In this document: piece by piece, positions 30,686 to 40,595 of the stretch
Layout: every line of letters begins with the position of its first letter
Position numbering within the stretch: position 1 is the first letter of the stretch
Source of the DNA: a virus
Reading direction: 5' to 3' (one strand)
IMG/VR virus record: IMGVR_UViG_3300027607_000117
Span: 1 to 55,219 of that record
Length of the DNA stretch: 55,219 nt
The notes under the pieces: generated by a model
The model's database searches: none
What the model was told of the DNA's origin: nothing
Seen by the model: only the letters and a program-made list of their open reading frames with translations
Translations under genes and position numbers: made by a program

Positions 30686-33189
30686 GCGCCGCCGCCCTCG
30701 GGGAATTCCAACTCGGCTTCAGGGATGCCCATGTCTTCGAAGAGGATCTCGATGGGCTCCGGCCGCTGCTCGATCTTGACGCTTTCGCTGCGCTCGCGGG
30801 CCGCAGCTTCCGCCGCCTCTACCGTATCAAAAAAGTTGAGCCGGCGGCCGGTCTCGGGATCGCGGAAGCCGGCGGCCTGTACGCGCTGGAACGCATCGTC
30901 CTCGGAAATTTGCTCGCCCCCAAAGACAGTGGGGAAGTTCACGAATTGATCATCGACTTCGCGCGTTGCGCTACGCTCGGAAAAACGGTTGCCCTCTTCA
31001 TCTCGAAAGATCCGTCGCCCGGCGTCCGTGAATTCAACGGTTCGCGACACATGAAACCCCTGCTCGTCGAACAGTATCAACCCTGTCTCATCGCGGTTGA
31101 TCAGCCAGTAGCCTTTATCCTGTATGGCCCGGACGTATTGTTCCTTCGCCTGTTCGCTGTTTAGGCGGCTATCGAGCGACTCTGGCGTTTCAATGTCCAG
31201 CTTAGGCAAGTCGCTGCGCAGAAAAGTCTCGGTCGAGGCACGGACCGTACCTGGGTCGAATTCGATAGGCACCCGGTAAGTGCCTTCGAAATGGTAGTGA
31301 TCGCCGATAACGTCGTTATAGGCGCGCTTTGCCGCCTCGCTGGCCGTTGCGCCCTGCTGCTTGTAGAGGAGCGCAAGGTCCATCGTAGCGTCGCGATACT
31401 GATTTTGGGTCGTCGCGCCGCCCGGGACCTGAGCCATCGTCGCATTGAATTCGATCATTTCCGTGACCAGCGCTGTTTCGACATCGCCCGCGACATCGTC
31501 GCCCACGGCCTCCTTCAGTGCTTTGGTTCCGGCGGCTTGCGCCTCGGCCAACAAACCGCGCGCTCTGACTTGTCCGGGTCGTGTCATGCCTGCCATCACC
31601 AGAATGCCGCCGGGCAGGCCAGCATCGACCAATTCGCCGTAGACCCGCGGCCATAAGGTTCCGTATTGATCGGCCAACCCCTGTACCGCTTGCGCTTGGC
31701 TTTGCCCTTCCTGTGGCGCGGTAATCTGGCCAACAATGGCGTTGGCTTGAACATTGCTCAGCATACGGCGCTCGAACACCGCCAGCCCAATCGCTTCCTG
31801 AGCCGCAAGGCTCGCAGAAATCGCTTCCGGCAACAGTGACGGATCCTGCTCGGCCGCCTCGAGCGCTTCCGCGACTTCGGGCATGGCCGATACGTAGCCC
31901 GCAGGGTCGTCGGCGCGCTGCTTGAAGAGCCGCGCGGTCTCCCGCGATACGGCCTCGAAAATCTTTTGCTGGTCCGCGAACCCAGCGCTGCCGGGCCGGG
32001 GCCGGATCTCCTCCAGTTGCGCCGCCGCGTCCTCGGGCGTCGAGAACTTCACCAGTTCGATAGTGTCGTGCGCTTGGCGCGCCCGCCCGATGCTCGTCAG
32101 ATAGGCGTCGAACTCCTCCGGCTCCAGGACGGCCGCCGCCCGGTTGCGAAGCCCTTCGATGCCGACGCCCGTCGCGGTGAGGCTCGCGATCTCGTCCTCG
32201 ATCAGCCCCTTGACGCGGTTGCGCTCGATCTTGGTGCCGCGGTCGCCCTCGTCGATCTTCCGTTGCGCGGCGGCCATCAGGCTGGCCTTGTTGCCGGGAT
32301 TGATGAAGGCATCGAATGTGCCGGCCTTGAGGTTGGCTAGCGCCCTTTGCGGATTTTCCTCGATGGCCCCTTGCACGGCCGAGAGCGCGAGACCTTGGTC
32401 TGCGGCCTCGGAGAGTTTCTCGCGCGCTGTCGCCGGAAGGCCGCTGGCGGAGATACGCCCCGCAAGCTCGCGCCTGCGCTCGCCGAACTGCAGCGGGTTG
32501 GTCAACAGCGCGTTGCGGTGGATCTCGATCTGGTCGTTCAGTTGTTCGGTGATCGCGGCGTTGCGTTGCGTCAGGTACGCCGTGCCGAACGACGCACGCT
32601 TTTCCGCGGCCTCCAGGTCCGTCAGGTAACGGCGCTCTTTGGCGTCTTCGATGGCGTCGCGGGTGGACTCCAGCAGTTCTATGCGGGTCGCGTCGTCCTC
32701 GGCTAGCGAGATAAGTTCGGTGTTTCTGGATACCAAATCTTCAAGTCCGGCGCGCCCGATGTCCTTCTCGCGCTTGAAGGCCATGTCGCCGACAGTCTCG
32801 AGCTTCGCCGCAATATCATTGTCGATTTCGAGTTGAAAGTTCTTCCGGGTGATGTTGCTCGAGAGCCCTGCGGCCAGGCGGTCGCGGACCTTGCCCATGC
32901 GCTCTTCGTAACGAGTCTGATATGTGGCGAAATCCGGGTCGCCGTCGAGGTCGCGGCGCGTCTCGATCTCCGCCTTCAGATATTGACTCTTGGCATCGGC
33001 GCTCTCGACGGTATCCCGGCGCTGCTGTATCGCCTCGCCGACGTCCGAGACGCTGCGCCCAAAATGAGAAACGGACTCTGCAACAGCCGCCTGCCCTTGC
33101 TCGGCAATGCCCCCGCGCACGCCGACGGTGCCGCGCACGGGACGCGGCACACGGCGGCCGAGATCGGCGCTCTGAGGCAGGCGCGCCAC
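30682..33189 (-). CDS. Internal virion protein (gp15-like), 835 aa
   Basis: Long helical protein beginning MARLPQSADLGRRVPRPVRG; extended coiled regions (SRNTELISLAEDDATRIELL). Length and position after the gp14-like gene match T7 gp15 type ejection proteins. The C-terminal region (residues about 690-800) has a short beta-rich unit (GYWLINRDETGLILFDEQGF) that may be a separate domain. Confidence 0.75.
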   Translation of the reverse strand: MARLPQSADLGRRVPRPVRGTVGVRGGIAEQGQAAVAESVSHFGRSVSDVGEAIQQRRDTVESADAKSQYLKAEIETRRDLDGDPDFATYQTRYEERMGKVRDRLAAGLSSNITRKNFQLEIDNDIAAKLETVGDMAFKREKDIGRAGLEDLVSRNTELISLAEDDATRIELLESTRDAIEDAKERRYLTDLEAAEKRASFGTAYLTQRNAAITEQLNDQIEIHRNALLTNPLQFGERRRELAGRISASGLPATAREKLSEAADQGLALSAVQGAIEENPQRALANLKAGTFDAFINPGNKASLMAAAQRKIDEGDRGTKIERNRVKGLIEDEIASLTATGVGIEGLRNRAAAVLEPEEFDAYLTSIGRARQAHDTIELVKFSTPEDAAAQLEEIRPRPGSAGFADQQKIFEAVSRETARLFKQRADDPAGYVSAMPEVAEALEAAEQDPSLLPEAISASLAAQEAIGLAVFERRMLSNVQANAIVGQITAPQEGQSQAQAVQGLADQYGTLWPRVYGELVDAGLPGGILVMAGMTRPGQVRARGLLAEAQAAGTKALKEAVGDDVAGDVETALVTEMIEFNATMAQVPGGATTQNQYRDATMDLALLYKQQGATASEAAKRAYNDVIGDHYHFEGTYRVPIEFDPGTVRASTETFLRSDLPKLDIETPESLDSRLNSEQAKEQYVRAIQDKGYWLINRDETGLILFDEQGFHVSRTVEFTDAGRRIFRDEEGNRFSERSATREVDDQFVNFPTVFGGEQISEDDAFQRVQAAGFRDPETGRRLNFFDTVEAAEAAARERSESVKIEQRPEPIEILFEDMGIPEAELEFPEGGGA

Positions 33190-33683
33190 TAGCCGAACTT
33201 CTCCAGCAATGTAGACGCGTCGCTCAATACCGTGCCGACGGCACCAACGGTCGCCGCGGCCTGTTTCGATCGACCTGCCGCCCTTGCCGATGCCCCTTCA
33301 AACCGCCTGACCCTGGCGCCGGTCTCAAGCGTTCGCGCGCGTTCCTCGCCCTCGAACATGGCCGCCAGCGCGTTGAGTTCGGCTTCGCTCTCGATATCGG
33401 CGATCGTGTTAACGACGCCGGGGTCCGACGCACCGCCGCCCGAAGCTGCAGCTACGGCCAGCGCCCTAGAGGCCGCCAACCGGCCCTTCCGTTGCTCCTT
33501 TTCGCTTTCACGCTGCGAGGCCGCCCGTTCCTGACCCGCCTGCTGAAGCATCTGTTTTTCTTCGAATTTCGCGGCGGCATCTTGCGACTCGCCGGCGCGT
33601 CGCGCAGCATCACCGGATGCAAGCCCGCCACCCGCGCTCAGGACCGTTCCGGCGACGAGTGTAGCTGTCACTGGATCGGACAT
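33189..33683 (-). CDS. Internal virion protein (gp14-like), 164 aa
   Basis: Short Ala/Gly-rich N-terminus (LVAGTVLSAGGGLASGDAAR) like the membrane-active start of T7 gp14, followed by a helical part (EEKQMLQQAGQERAASQRES). Its ends overlap both neighbours by a few bases. Typical length for this family. Confidence 0.75.
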   Translation of the reverse strand: MSDPVTATLVAGTVLSAGGGLASGDAARRAGESQDAAAKFEEKQMLQQAGQERAASQRESEKEQRKGRLAASRALAVAAASGGGASDPGVVNTIADIESEAELNALAAMFEGEERARTLETGARVRRFEGASARAAGRSKQAAATVGAVGTVLSDASTLLEKFG

Positions 33684-34036
33684 TCGTACACCTCGCCATC
33701 AACGGTCGTATCGAGATAGACAAAGCCGAGCTGCTTAAGCAGGCGGGCAGAATTGCGCTCGCGCTTGTTCGCCACTGCCTGTATCGGCCAGCCCTTACGT
33801 TTGACGTCTTGCAGGAATCGCCAGGCGGTTTTGTAGATGAACCACTTGTAGGGGCGGAGCTCGTCCCGGATTTCCGAAAACGCGAGCAGTTGCCCGCCAT
33901 CATAGGACACGCCCAGAACCCCCACCGGCTTGCCATCAAGGAACGCCATGATCGCTTTCACGCTCTGCGGGCTGGAATGCCCCCAGAAGGCTCTGAGAGC
34001 CTCGCTGGTAGCCGGTCGGATTTCAGGCTCAACCAT
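33668..34036 (-). CDS. T7 gp13-like (DUF2833) GNAT-fold protein, 122 aa
   Basis: Starts MVEPEIRPATSEALRAFWGH and has the GNAT-like KPVGVLGVSYDGG strand and KRERNSARLLKQLGFVYLDT region, the pattern of Gp13-type phage proteins near the tail genes. Required for virion assembly in T7; function here inferred from position. Confidence 0.7.
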   Translation of the reverse strand: MVEPEIRPATSEALRAFWGHSSPQSVKAIMAFLDGKPVGVLGVSYDGGQLLAFSEIRDELRPYKWFIYKTAWRFLQDVKRKGWPIQAVANKRERNSARLLKQLGFVYLDTTVDGEVYECPIQ

Positions 34037-36686
34037 GCGTCTCGATCTCGAAGCCTACGGAGAGCACCGTCACGGGCCGAGGGGCCGCTGCCTGAAGACA
34101 AATCCGGGAGTCCGTGTCCCAATCGCCCGGGAACTCGATCATGTATTCGTCATAGGCTTCCCAGATGTGGTCGGGATCGACTTCAGCGCCGTCCTCGAAA
34201 ATCGGCATGGGGTCCAGGTTTCCGAAGTCGGGTCCGAATTTGAGGCCTTGCGCGTGTGTGTCCGCGAGAACTAGTCCCAACTCCGAGATCGTCTTGGGCT
34301 GATTGAGCGCCGTGCCGCCGCCGGCCGCATAGGCGAGTTTTGTCGACTTGAAAGGCGCGCTATAGGCGAGGCCGACGACGACTTTGGAAGCCGCTTCGCT
34401 GAGCGTGATCTTCCCGGAGGTGACGACCTGCGTGCCTTTATCCTTGCCGTCCGCCCAGATCACGACCGTCTTGCCTTCCAGGTGTGGGACCGGGATCTCT
34501 GTCGTCGCGGCCCCGTCATAGACGATGTGAGAGTCCGCCAGCTTGCAGATATCCGCCCCTCTGCATTCGTCTTCGCGCGCCCATCGCTCCAGGAATCGCA
34601 CGCTCTGAGCGTCGACCGTGCGTCTAACCTGATAATAGACTTGATCCTCGATCGTGCCCGGCAGGACCACGACGTCCTCGACTTCCCCGTCCGTCTCGAC
34701 GTCGACCCAGCAAATCACGTTCTCGGTTGGGTCGAAGATCAGGACCGCGACCGTGCCGTCCGAGCGTACACAGTGAATGCGCGTATCGGGCTGGCGTTGC
34801 ACCGCCATGGTTACAATTCCGGGCTCTCCAATCTCCGGGACCAGTTGAGTTCGATCCGCGCTGCCGTAGGAAAAGCTGTCGACGTTGTACTGCAGTTCGT
34901 AGACTCGGGTGCCGCCGCGCTGCACGAAAATCCCATGGTTGTCGACCGGCACCGCCAGGACGTTCGCCGAGCCCTGTCGCGACGCAGGTTTAATGTTGAA
35001 GTTCGAGGGCGAAAGCGGTTCCTGGAAAGAGTTGGAGCGCGCGACCTGTTCCGCGCCTTCCGTCCCCGCGACAAGCTGAAGCAGCGGCAGAACCCAATTG
35101 ACGACATCGGAAGGGCCGGACCCGATCGAGCGGTCTATCGGTCCGCTGTCGCCTTCCACATCGGGATCGAAGCTCTCGAAGGCATCGGAGACCGATCCCC
35201 ACCATTTGCTCAGGCCCAGCCACCAGAGGCGCCCCTCGTAAATGGCACCCGTTGTCGGGTAGCCGCGCCGTTCCGACCAAGCGCCCTCGAACCAGACCGT
35301 CGAGGGGTCGGTGTTGCCGAAGTTCTTCAGGACCGAGACCGAGGCATTGAGTTCGTCGGCGACGGCTGTCACCAGGCCGACGCCTGTGATCGAGCCGGAG
35401 GAATAGAGAAGGCTGAGTTCTGCCGTGCCGGAGGTGTGGTCGCCGCTGCCCATGCCGATGCGGTAGAAGGCGATCTCGTTGTCCAAGCCGTCGTTGTAGG
35501 TTTCAGTTGCGTTGCCGGTATAGTCCTGCACGTTGGCCCAGTTGCCGGGTTCCGCCAAAGACCGCTGCAGGCGAACTGTGCCGGCCCAGGTGCCTGCGCG
35601 CGTGACCGTCACGTCGCGCGTGGTTCCGACACCCGTCACCCGGATCGGATCGGACCACTGATCGTCGGCCGTCACGTCGGCCTCGACCTTCTGACCGACG
35701 GAGTCGACCCGGAAGAGCGCGCCCACATGATCGGCCCGGAATACCGGTTTGGAAGCAACCAGGGTGACATCGCCGGACAGCGCGCCCGGTGTGAGCGTTG
35801 TCTTCGACGTGTTCTGCAGGCGATAAGGCCCGTCTTCCGGCACGTACTCCACCAAGGACCAGGAGCGGCCCAAGGCCCTGCGCTCGATACGGCGCGGCCG
35901 GTGCCCTTGACAGGCGACAAAGATGACGTCCTCGGACTGGTCCCAACGCAGCAAGCTCAGGTCGTCTTCCGGCCAGGGCGCCGGCAGAATGACTTCGCCC
36001 GCAAGCTCGATCGACGCATGGTCAACCAACGCCTCGCGCTCGTTCCGGTTCGACAGCAAGACGTCGAAACTGCCTGACGGCGTGAAGGCGAGCGAATGCA
36101 CGCCCGTCTTGAGTTCAGTGGTCGCGATCAGGTCGGAACCGCCGCCCGAAGGCGTCACGCTAAGCTCGATCGGCCCGCGGGCAATCTCGATCCGCAAGGC
36201 ATGCTCTTTGTCGCGGTCAGCGACAGCCACGGTGACGGTTTGCTGGCGCTGTGCGGCATCGGAACCGGTTCCGACCAGCGAGAGATAACCGCCCGTCTTC
36301 CATGAGGAGGCCGCCGCTCCCTCGTCCGTATCGCTCCAGCTTGCGAGGTCCGTATCGAAATCTTCATTGCTGAGCGAAGACCCGACCGCACCGCGCGTGA
36401 CCGGTGCCTCATCGACGATCGGCCGCAGCGCGGCGGCGCTTATTTCCATTACCGCCGTGATGCTGGTTCGCTTCACGAAGGGGATATGCTTGGCCTTCTT
36501 GTCGTTGAGGCTTTGCAGAACCCAGCCGAGCCCAGGGCGCAACATCATCGAACCGAGCGTGCGCGGCATCCAATTGGTTTGGATTTCCGAGGACAAGGCC
36601 ACCCGGTTGATATCGACCCGCGAGAGCGCGAGCCTTGAAATCCGCCCGCGGTTAAAGGCGAGTAGAACGGGGCGGGTTTTGGGCAT
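34029..36686 (-). CDS. Tail tubular protein B (gp12-like), 885 aa
   Basis: Beta-rich protein at the position of T7 gp12 between tail tube A and internal virion genes. The N-terminus is characteristic: LAFNRGRISRLALSRVDINR and TLGSMMLRPGLGWV. A central region (ERRGYPTTGAIYEGRLWWLG) and a C-terminal beta region (PFKSTKLAYAAGGGTALNQP) are also typical of this family in larger podophages. Confidence 0.85.
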   Translation of the reverse strand: MPKTRPVLLAFNRGRISRLALSRVDINRVALSSEIQTNWMPRTLGSMMLRPGLGWVLQSLNDKKAKHIPFVKRTSITAVMEISAAALRPIVDEAPVTRGAVGSSLSNEDFDTDLASWSDTDEGAAASSWKTGGYLSLVGTGSDAAQRQQTVTVAVADRDKEHALRIEIARGPIELSVTPSGGGSDLIATTELKTGVHSLAFTPSGSFDVLLSNRNEREALVDHASIELAGEVILPAPWPEDDLSLLRWDQSEDVIFVACQGHRPRRIERRALGRSWSLVEYVPEDGPYRLQNTSKTTLTPGALSGDVTLVASKPVFRADHVGALFRVDSVGQKVEADVTADDQWSDPIRVTGVGTTRDVTVTRAGTWAGTVRLQRSLAEPGNWANVQDYTGNATETYNDGLDNEIAFYRIGMGSGDHTSGTAELSLLYSSGSITGVGLVTAVADELNASVSVLKNFGNTDPSTVWFEGAWSERRGYPTTGAIYEGRLWWLGLSKWWGSVSDAFESFDPDVEGDSGPIDRSIGSGPSDVVNWVLPLLQLVAGTEGAEQVARSNSFQEPLSPSNFNIKPASRQGSANVLAVPVDNHGIFVQRGGTRVYELQYNVDSFSYGSADRTQLVPEIGEPGIVTMAVQRQPDTRIHCVRSDGTVAVLIFDPTENVICWVDVETDGEVEDVVVLPGTIEDQVYYQVRRTVDAQSVRFLERWAREDECRGADICKLADSHIVYDGAATTEIPVPHLEGKTVVIWADGKDKGTQVVTSGKITLSEAASKVVVGLAYSAPFKSTKLAYAAGGGTALNQPKTISELGLVLADTHAQGLKFGPDFGNLDPMPIFEDGAEVDPDHIWEAYDEYMIEFPGDWDTDSRICLQAAAPRPVTVLSVGFEIETHG

Positions 36687-36687
36687 T

Positions 36688-37335
36688 TTACCCGATCAGG
36701 CGATGCCGTGAGCCGCCGTCGCGACGCGTGAACGCCCTTCTGCCCAGTCGCGCTAGGCCCCAGCTTCCAGTTGGGGGAAACTGTGCCGGTTGCTCCATCG
36801 CGTCCTTCGAGAGCGCGTCGTTCTTAAGCGCCCGCACGTCCTTTTGCAGTTCCTCGTATTTCGCCGTGCTGTTCTTGATTTTGGGGTGGATCTGCAACGC
36901 GAAATAGCCGCCCACGTATTCGAAGAACGATTGCGGCCATTTGGAAAAGTCGAAACCATAGGCGGCATCGTCGGAGACGTACTTGACGTAAATCGTCTCA
37001 ATGGACGTGAACCAGAACCCGCCCTCTTCCTCGTAGTCGACGAGAGGCGAGCGCAGAAACTCATCGATCCAGATGCCGGCTGTCTTAACGAAATCGTCAG
37101 GCTTCTGAAAGGCCCTCTGATGCCCGAAGTCTGGCGTCACCGACGGATCGAAGGTCAGTTGGCGCGTGCGCAAGGCGAACTGCCAAAGACCTTCTTCCAG
37201 ACACCGCTTGACGCCGCCGCTGTCCCACACGTCGTCCAGCAGGCGGCGCGGCTCCCGCTCTTCGGTGAGCGTCACCTTGCGGGAACCGGCCCGCCGCAGG
37301 GCTTCGGTGTAGATAGCCTGTCGGTCTATGGTCAT
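36688..37335 (-). CDS. Tail tubular protein A (gp11-like), 215 aa
   Basis: Starts MTIDRQAIYTEALRRAGSRK; contains LDDVWDSGGVKRCLEEGLWQ and a FEYVGGYFALQIHPKI helix, the pattern of T7 gp11-type adaptor proteins that join the portal to the tail. Position next to gp12-like gene supports this. Confidence 0.85.
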   Translation of the reverse strand: MTIDRQAIYTEALRRAGSRKVTLTEEREPRRLLDDVWDSGGVKRCLEEGLWQFALRTRQLTFDPSVTPDFGHQRAFQKPDDFVKTAGIWIDEFLRSPLVDYEEEGGFWFTSIETIYVKYVSDDAAYGFDFSKWPQSFFEYVGGYFALQIHPKIKNSTAKYEELQKDVRALKNDALSKDAMEQPAQFPPTGSWGLARLGRRAFTRRDGGSRHRLIG

Positions 37336-37791
37336 CTAGGCCGCCAGCGCCTTCAGGTGATCGCGCAGATAGGCTTGGGCGGCTTCCTTGCCGTCGAGGT
37401 TGTCCTTTAGGACCGACCCGTCGCTACGTCGTAGTATTCGATACTTGCCGAAGGCCAGATGCTTGATTTCGTATTGGGCCGGCTCGAGAGACTCGACCGG
37501 CACCACATTCTCGATGTCCTTCTTCCAAAGCTCTGACACCTGAATGAAGTTGCGCCCGACGCTCGTGACCAGCAACTCGGCATAGAACCGCCCCTGCTCG
37601 TCACGCACCTCTATGCGGTTCCAGGGTTTAACGCCCTTGCTGGCCATATGCGCCCAGTAGGACGGCTCCAAGAGCATCTCGTACTCGTCGCCTTCCGGCA
37701 CCAGATAGTCCCACTCCACGCGGACGTATTCGGCGAGTTCCAGGCGCCCGGGTTGGGCGAAGTGAGCCTTGGGCTTTGCCGCTTTTGCCAT
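37336..37791 (-). CDS. Hypothetical structural protein, 151 aa
   Basis: Starts MAKAAKPKAHFAQPGRLELA; contains AELLVTSVGRNFIQVSELW. It lies between the capsid and tail tube genes, where head completion or adaptor proteins are found. Start chosen at the second Met; five codons upstream are possible. Confidence 0.65.
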   Translation of the reverse strand: MAKAAKPKAHFAQPGRLELAEYVRVEWDYLVPEGDEYEMLLEPSYWAHMASKGVKPWNRIEVRDEQGRFYAELLVTSVGRNFIQVSELWKKDIENVVPVESLEPAQYEIKHLAFGKYRILRRSDGSVLKDNLDGKEAAQAYLRDHLKALAA

Positions 37792-37814
37792 CGCTTTTCC
37801 TCTCATCGTAAGAA

Positions 37815-37839
37815 GGGCGGCCCCGCGAAGGGGCCGCCC
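37815..37839 (-). terminator. Perfect 10-bp hairpin downstream of capsid genes
   Basis: GGGCGGCCCC and GGGGCCGCCC flank a five-base loop (TTCGC on the minus strand). It follows the capsid and decoration genes and could reduce read-through into tail genes, as the terminator after T7 gene 10 does. Only a weak T run (TTCTT) follows. Confidence 0.55.
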
Positions 37840-37860
37840 GGAAAACGGACCGAGGTCGGA

Positions 37861-38142
37861 TCAGTCCGTATCGGTTGAGCCAAGAGCGACGCCGTCGGAG
37901 AGATCCGCCGAGCCGTTGGCGTTGATTGCCGACACGACATGCGCCGTAGCCGTTACAGGCGAGGCGTCTGTATCGACGACCCGGATGTAATCGCCGACCT
38001 GCATGCCGAGGTCCTTGGCATTGGTGATGTACCCGTCGGCGTCCACCGCTGTCGCGGCATCCGTCGAGCGGTACTCCCAGCAGCGCGGCCCGGCAATGGG
38101 CTGCCCAACCAGGACCGGAGGATTCGAAGTAGAATAGGCCAT
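37861..38142 (-). CDS. Head decoration-like protein, 93 aa
   Basis: MAYSTSNPPVLVGQPIAGPR onward, then TNAKDLGMQVGDYIRVVDTD. Small beta-rich proteins of this kind follow the major capsid gene in many podophages and siphophages. Its 15-base separation from the capsid gene suggests co-expression. Confidence 0.75.
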   Translation of the reverse strand: MAYSTSNPPVLVGQPIAGPRCWEYRSTDAATAVDADGYITNAKDLGMQVGDYIRVVDTDASPVTATAHVVSAINANGSADLSDGVALGSTDTD

Positions 38143-38157
38143 GTTCGCTCCTCCCTA

Positions 38158-39009
38158 TCAGGCCGCCGCAAACGCCGAGCCATCGTGGTTCATCACCACA
38201 AGGCCGGAGTTCTGCAGCAGTTTTGAGCCCATGAACTGAGTGACACGCGACCAGGAGTAATCCTGCTCGCCGTCGTAACCGACGTTCGTGTCAACCGAGT
38301 CCTTGTTGACCGCATGGCCGATCGCGTTTCGGTGATACATGAAACACTTCTCGGCGGCCGTTCCGACGCCCGGCAACTCCGGGTGAACGATCCAACGGAC
38401 GTTCAGCCAGATGATGATCTTGGGCATGTCGGACCACGCTTCCGGCGTGCCCTTGATGGGCTTGCCGTCCACGTATTCGGCGGAACTGAACTCTTTCGTC
38501 TGAAGCAGGTAGGCTTCGAACGCAGGGGTGATCAGCGCGGTCACGTTGCCATCCCACGGCACCTTGTTGACGCCGAGAATGGTTTTAGCGTGCAACGCCA
38601 TGGACAGCGACGCCGTAGTCGCCGCACCGGTATTGACCGTTCCGGTGTTCAGCTCGGTGATGATGTCCTGGTCGATCTTGCGGTTGACGACACCCATGGT
38701 CGTCGCCTGCATGATCTGGCGTTGGTTGCCCTGGCTCGCAAAGACGTTAAAGCCGGTCTTGCGGGCCAGATCGTGCCATTCCTGCAAAGTTGCAGTGAAT
38801 TGCTGGTTGTTGTCCGCGCGGGCCGGGATCAAACCGTTGAGCCCGCGGGTCTTCGCTTCAGCGCCACCGCTGTCTGCGACCAGGAAAACGGCCTGGTTGC
38901 CCTTGATCACGGCTTCCGTGGTTACGGAATCGCGCACCAGGGACTGGCGCTGCTCAAAACCGTGGATGTACTCCTTACGGTATTGAACTTGAAAGGCGCT
39001 TTCCGCCAT
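38158..39009 (-). CDS. Major capsid protein, 283 aa
   Basis: Contains typical capsid-type segments YRKEYIHGFEQRQSLVRDSV, VNRKIDQDIITELNTGTVNT and a C-terminal SRVTQFMGSKLLQNSGLVVM. Located directly downstream of scaffold and portal, as expected of the HK97-fold capsid protein. There is no N-terminal protease region. Confidence 0.85.
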   Translation of the reverse strand: MAESAFQVQYRKEYIHGFEQRQSLVRDSVTTEAVIKGNQAVFLVADSGGAEAKTRGLNGLIPARADNNQQFTATLQEWHDLARKTGFNVFASQGNQRQIMQATTMGVVNRKIDQDIITELNTGTVNTGAATTASLSMALHAKTILGVNKVPWDGNVTALITPAFEAYLLQTKEFSSAEYVDGKPIKGTPEAWSDMPKIIIWLNVRWIVHPELPGVGTAAEKCFMYHRNAIGHAVNKDSVDTNVGYDGEQDYSWSRVTQFMGSKLLQNSGLVVMNHDGSAFAAA

Positions 39010-39202
39010 CTCAATCTCCTCTCATGAGGTTGAGGGGGCTGCGCGCTCTGGGTTGTCCGACGCGGGACGCCTGCTTGCGGGTTGCCGGGAGCGCATGCGT
39101 CTCACGGGCCGCGAGGTGAAGTCGCCGGTGCCTTGCTTGCAGGAAATGGGCGATTGCCCGGTGGAAAAGGCGGCGCCGTTGCCGGGTTGACCGCCAAGAA
39201 AG

Positions 39203-40267
39203 TTAAGCGGCTTGCGCGTCTAGGCGCTGCTTCGCTTCGATCAGTTCGCGATAACGGGCTTGGTTGGCCTCTGCCTTCGGGCCCTTCCAGTACTCTGAGG
39301 TCTTGTCGCCCATCATCGCTTCCAATTGGCTCAGTTCGTCTGCGATCTGCACGGCGGGGTCGCCCTTGCCGGAGACAGTACGGATCAACGGATTGACCTG
39401 GCGCATCTGGTCGACCCACCACTCGACAATGACGGGATCGCTGAAGAGCGGACGCCTGTCCGGCAGCCGGGCTGACTGAATCGCCGTCGCTTGCTCTTCC
39501 GGCATTGTCTGCAGCCACGCCTTTAGGTCGGTCATGTTGCGGCGATAGTCGTCGCCGTACTTCGGTCGCAGCGCGTCTTCGGTCTCTTCCTGGTATTCCG
39601 CGTCCTTCTCTTTTTGCGCGGCGGCCTGCTCTTCGAGGTCCCGGTAACGCCAGGCGATCGCTTGCTGCACGAACTGTTTGGGCGCATTGATCTCATGAGC
39701 AAAGGCCGTGAAGCTCTCGACGCGTTCCTTGTCGTCGTCGCCAATCACCAGGCCGTCCGGCAACTCTTCCAGGTAGCCCTTCGCATCCGCCGGCACGCCA
39801 TTCGCTTCCCGCCAGGCTGCCTTTTCTTCATCCGTGCCCTTTTCCGGGAACTCTTGCTTCTCTGCCTTGGAGACCTTTTGTTCGGCTGACAGGGCAAATT
39901 GCAGAATCTTGGAAGGATCGCTGAAGCGGTCGAGGCGCTTGCGCAGCTTCTTGTCGTCGCCGGCCATTTTGTCCCGCCAGTCGTCGGGCCAGTCGGCCGG
40001 CGCCTTCGCCTTACCCTTGTCGTCATCGCCGTCGTCGCTCAGTGCGGTTCGGGCTTCATCCGACATGGAACCCGGTGGCGTGGCGCCCTCTTTGCCGTCC
40101 TTGCTTGCGGCACCCTTGTCGTCACCTTGGGGCTTTTGAGCCGCCTGATCGTCGCCCTTCTGACCGGTGTTGGTGGCCGTCTGGCTCTGAGTCTGTGTCG
40201 TCTGATCATCGCCGGTCTTGGTAGCGTCGTCAGCCGTTCCTTGGGTCGCTGTCGCGTCGTCCGCCAT
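39203..40267 (-). CDS. Scaffolding protein, 354 aa
   Basis: Very hydrophilic, Thr/Gln/Asp/Lys-rich N-terminus (TQTQSQTATNTGQKGDDQAA) and helical C-terminus (PKQFVQQAIAWRYRDLEEQA), typical of podophage scaffolding proteins placed between portal and capsid. The 193 bases between it and the capsid gene hold no gene; a promoter there is possible but not evident. Confidence 0.8.
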   Translation of the reverse strand: MADDATATQGTADDATKTGDDQTTQTQSQTATNTGQKGDDQAAQKPQGDDKGAASKDGKEGATPPGSMSDEARTALSDDGDDDKGKAKAPADWPDDWRDKMAGDDKKLRKRLDRFSDPSKILQFALSAEQKVSKAEKQEFPEKGTDEEKAAWREANGVPADAKGYLEELPDGLVIGDDDKERVESFTAFAHEINAPKQFVQQAIAWRYRDLEEQAAAQKEKDAEYQEETEDALRPKYGDDYRRNMTDLKAWLQTMPEEQATAIQSARLPDRRPLFSDPVIVEWWVDQMRQVNPLIRTVSGKGDPAVQIADELSQLEAMMGDKTSEYWKGPKAEANQARYRELIEAKQRLDAQAA

Positions 40268-40592
40268 GGTTTTTCCCCAGTTCTGCTAAGTTCAGTTTGC
40301 AAAGTTTGACGAGTTGCAGTCCGACCCAACGCTTGCCTTCTGCAAAATCAGTCGCGCGATCGCCGGGTGCGTCCTTGGTGTCGGGCCGGAAGCTCAGGTC
40401 GTAGGTCGCGCAGAGATCGTCGACGATGAATTGCATCGCGCGGGTTTGTTGGTGCGGATCCGCCTTGCCTTCGATGCAGGCTTGGATGGCATAGGCGTCC
40501 GCCGGGTCCCAATTCGGGGGCTCCCAGGGATTCACCTTCTTTTTCTTCAGAGGCTCCTGGACCGGTATGGTTTGCTTCTTGCGGCCGAGCAT
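40230..40592 (-). CDS. Small head gene protein, 120 aa (Bbp19-like)
   Basis: Lys/Pro-rich start, then DAYAIQACIEGKADPHQQTR and FAEGKRWVGLQLVKL, the latter resembling the end of the Bbp19-type phage domain. Overlaps the scaffold gene by 38 bases. Function unknown; the position between portal and scaffold is typical. Confidence 0.65.
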   Translation of the reverse strand: MLGRKKQTIPVQEPLKKKKVNPWEPPNWDPADAYAIQACIEGKADPHQQTRAMQFIVDDLCATYDLSFRPDTKDAPGDRATDFAEGKRWVGLQLVKLCKLNLAELGKNHGGRRDSDPRNG

Positions 40593-40595
40593 GGA

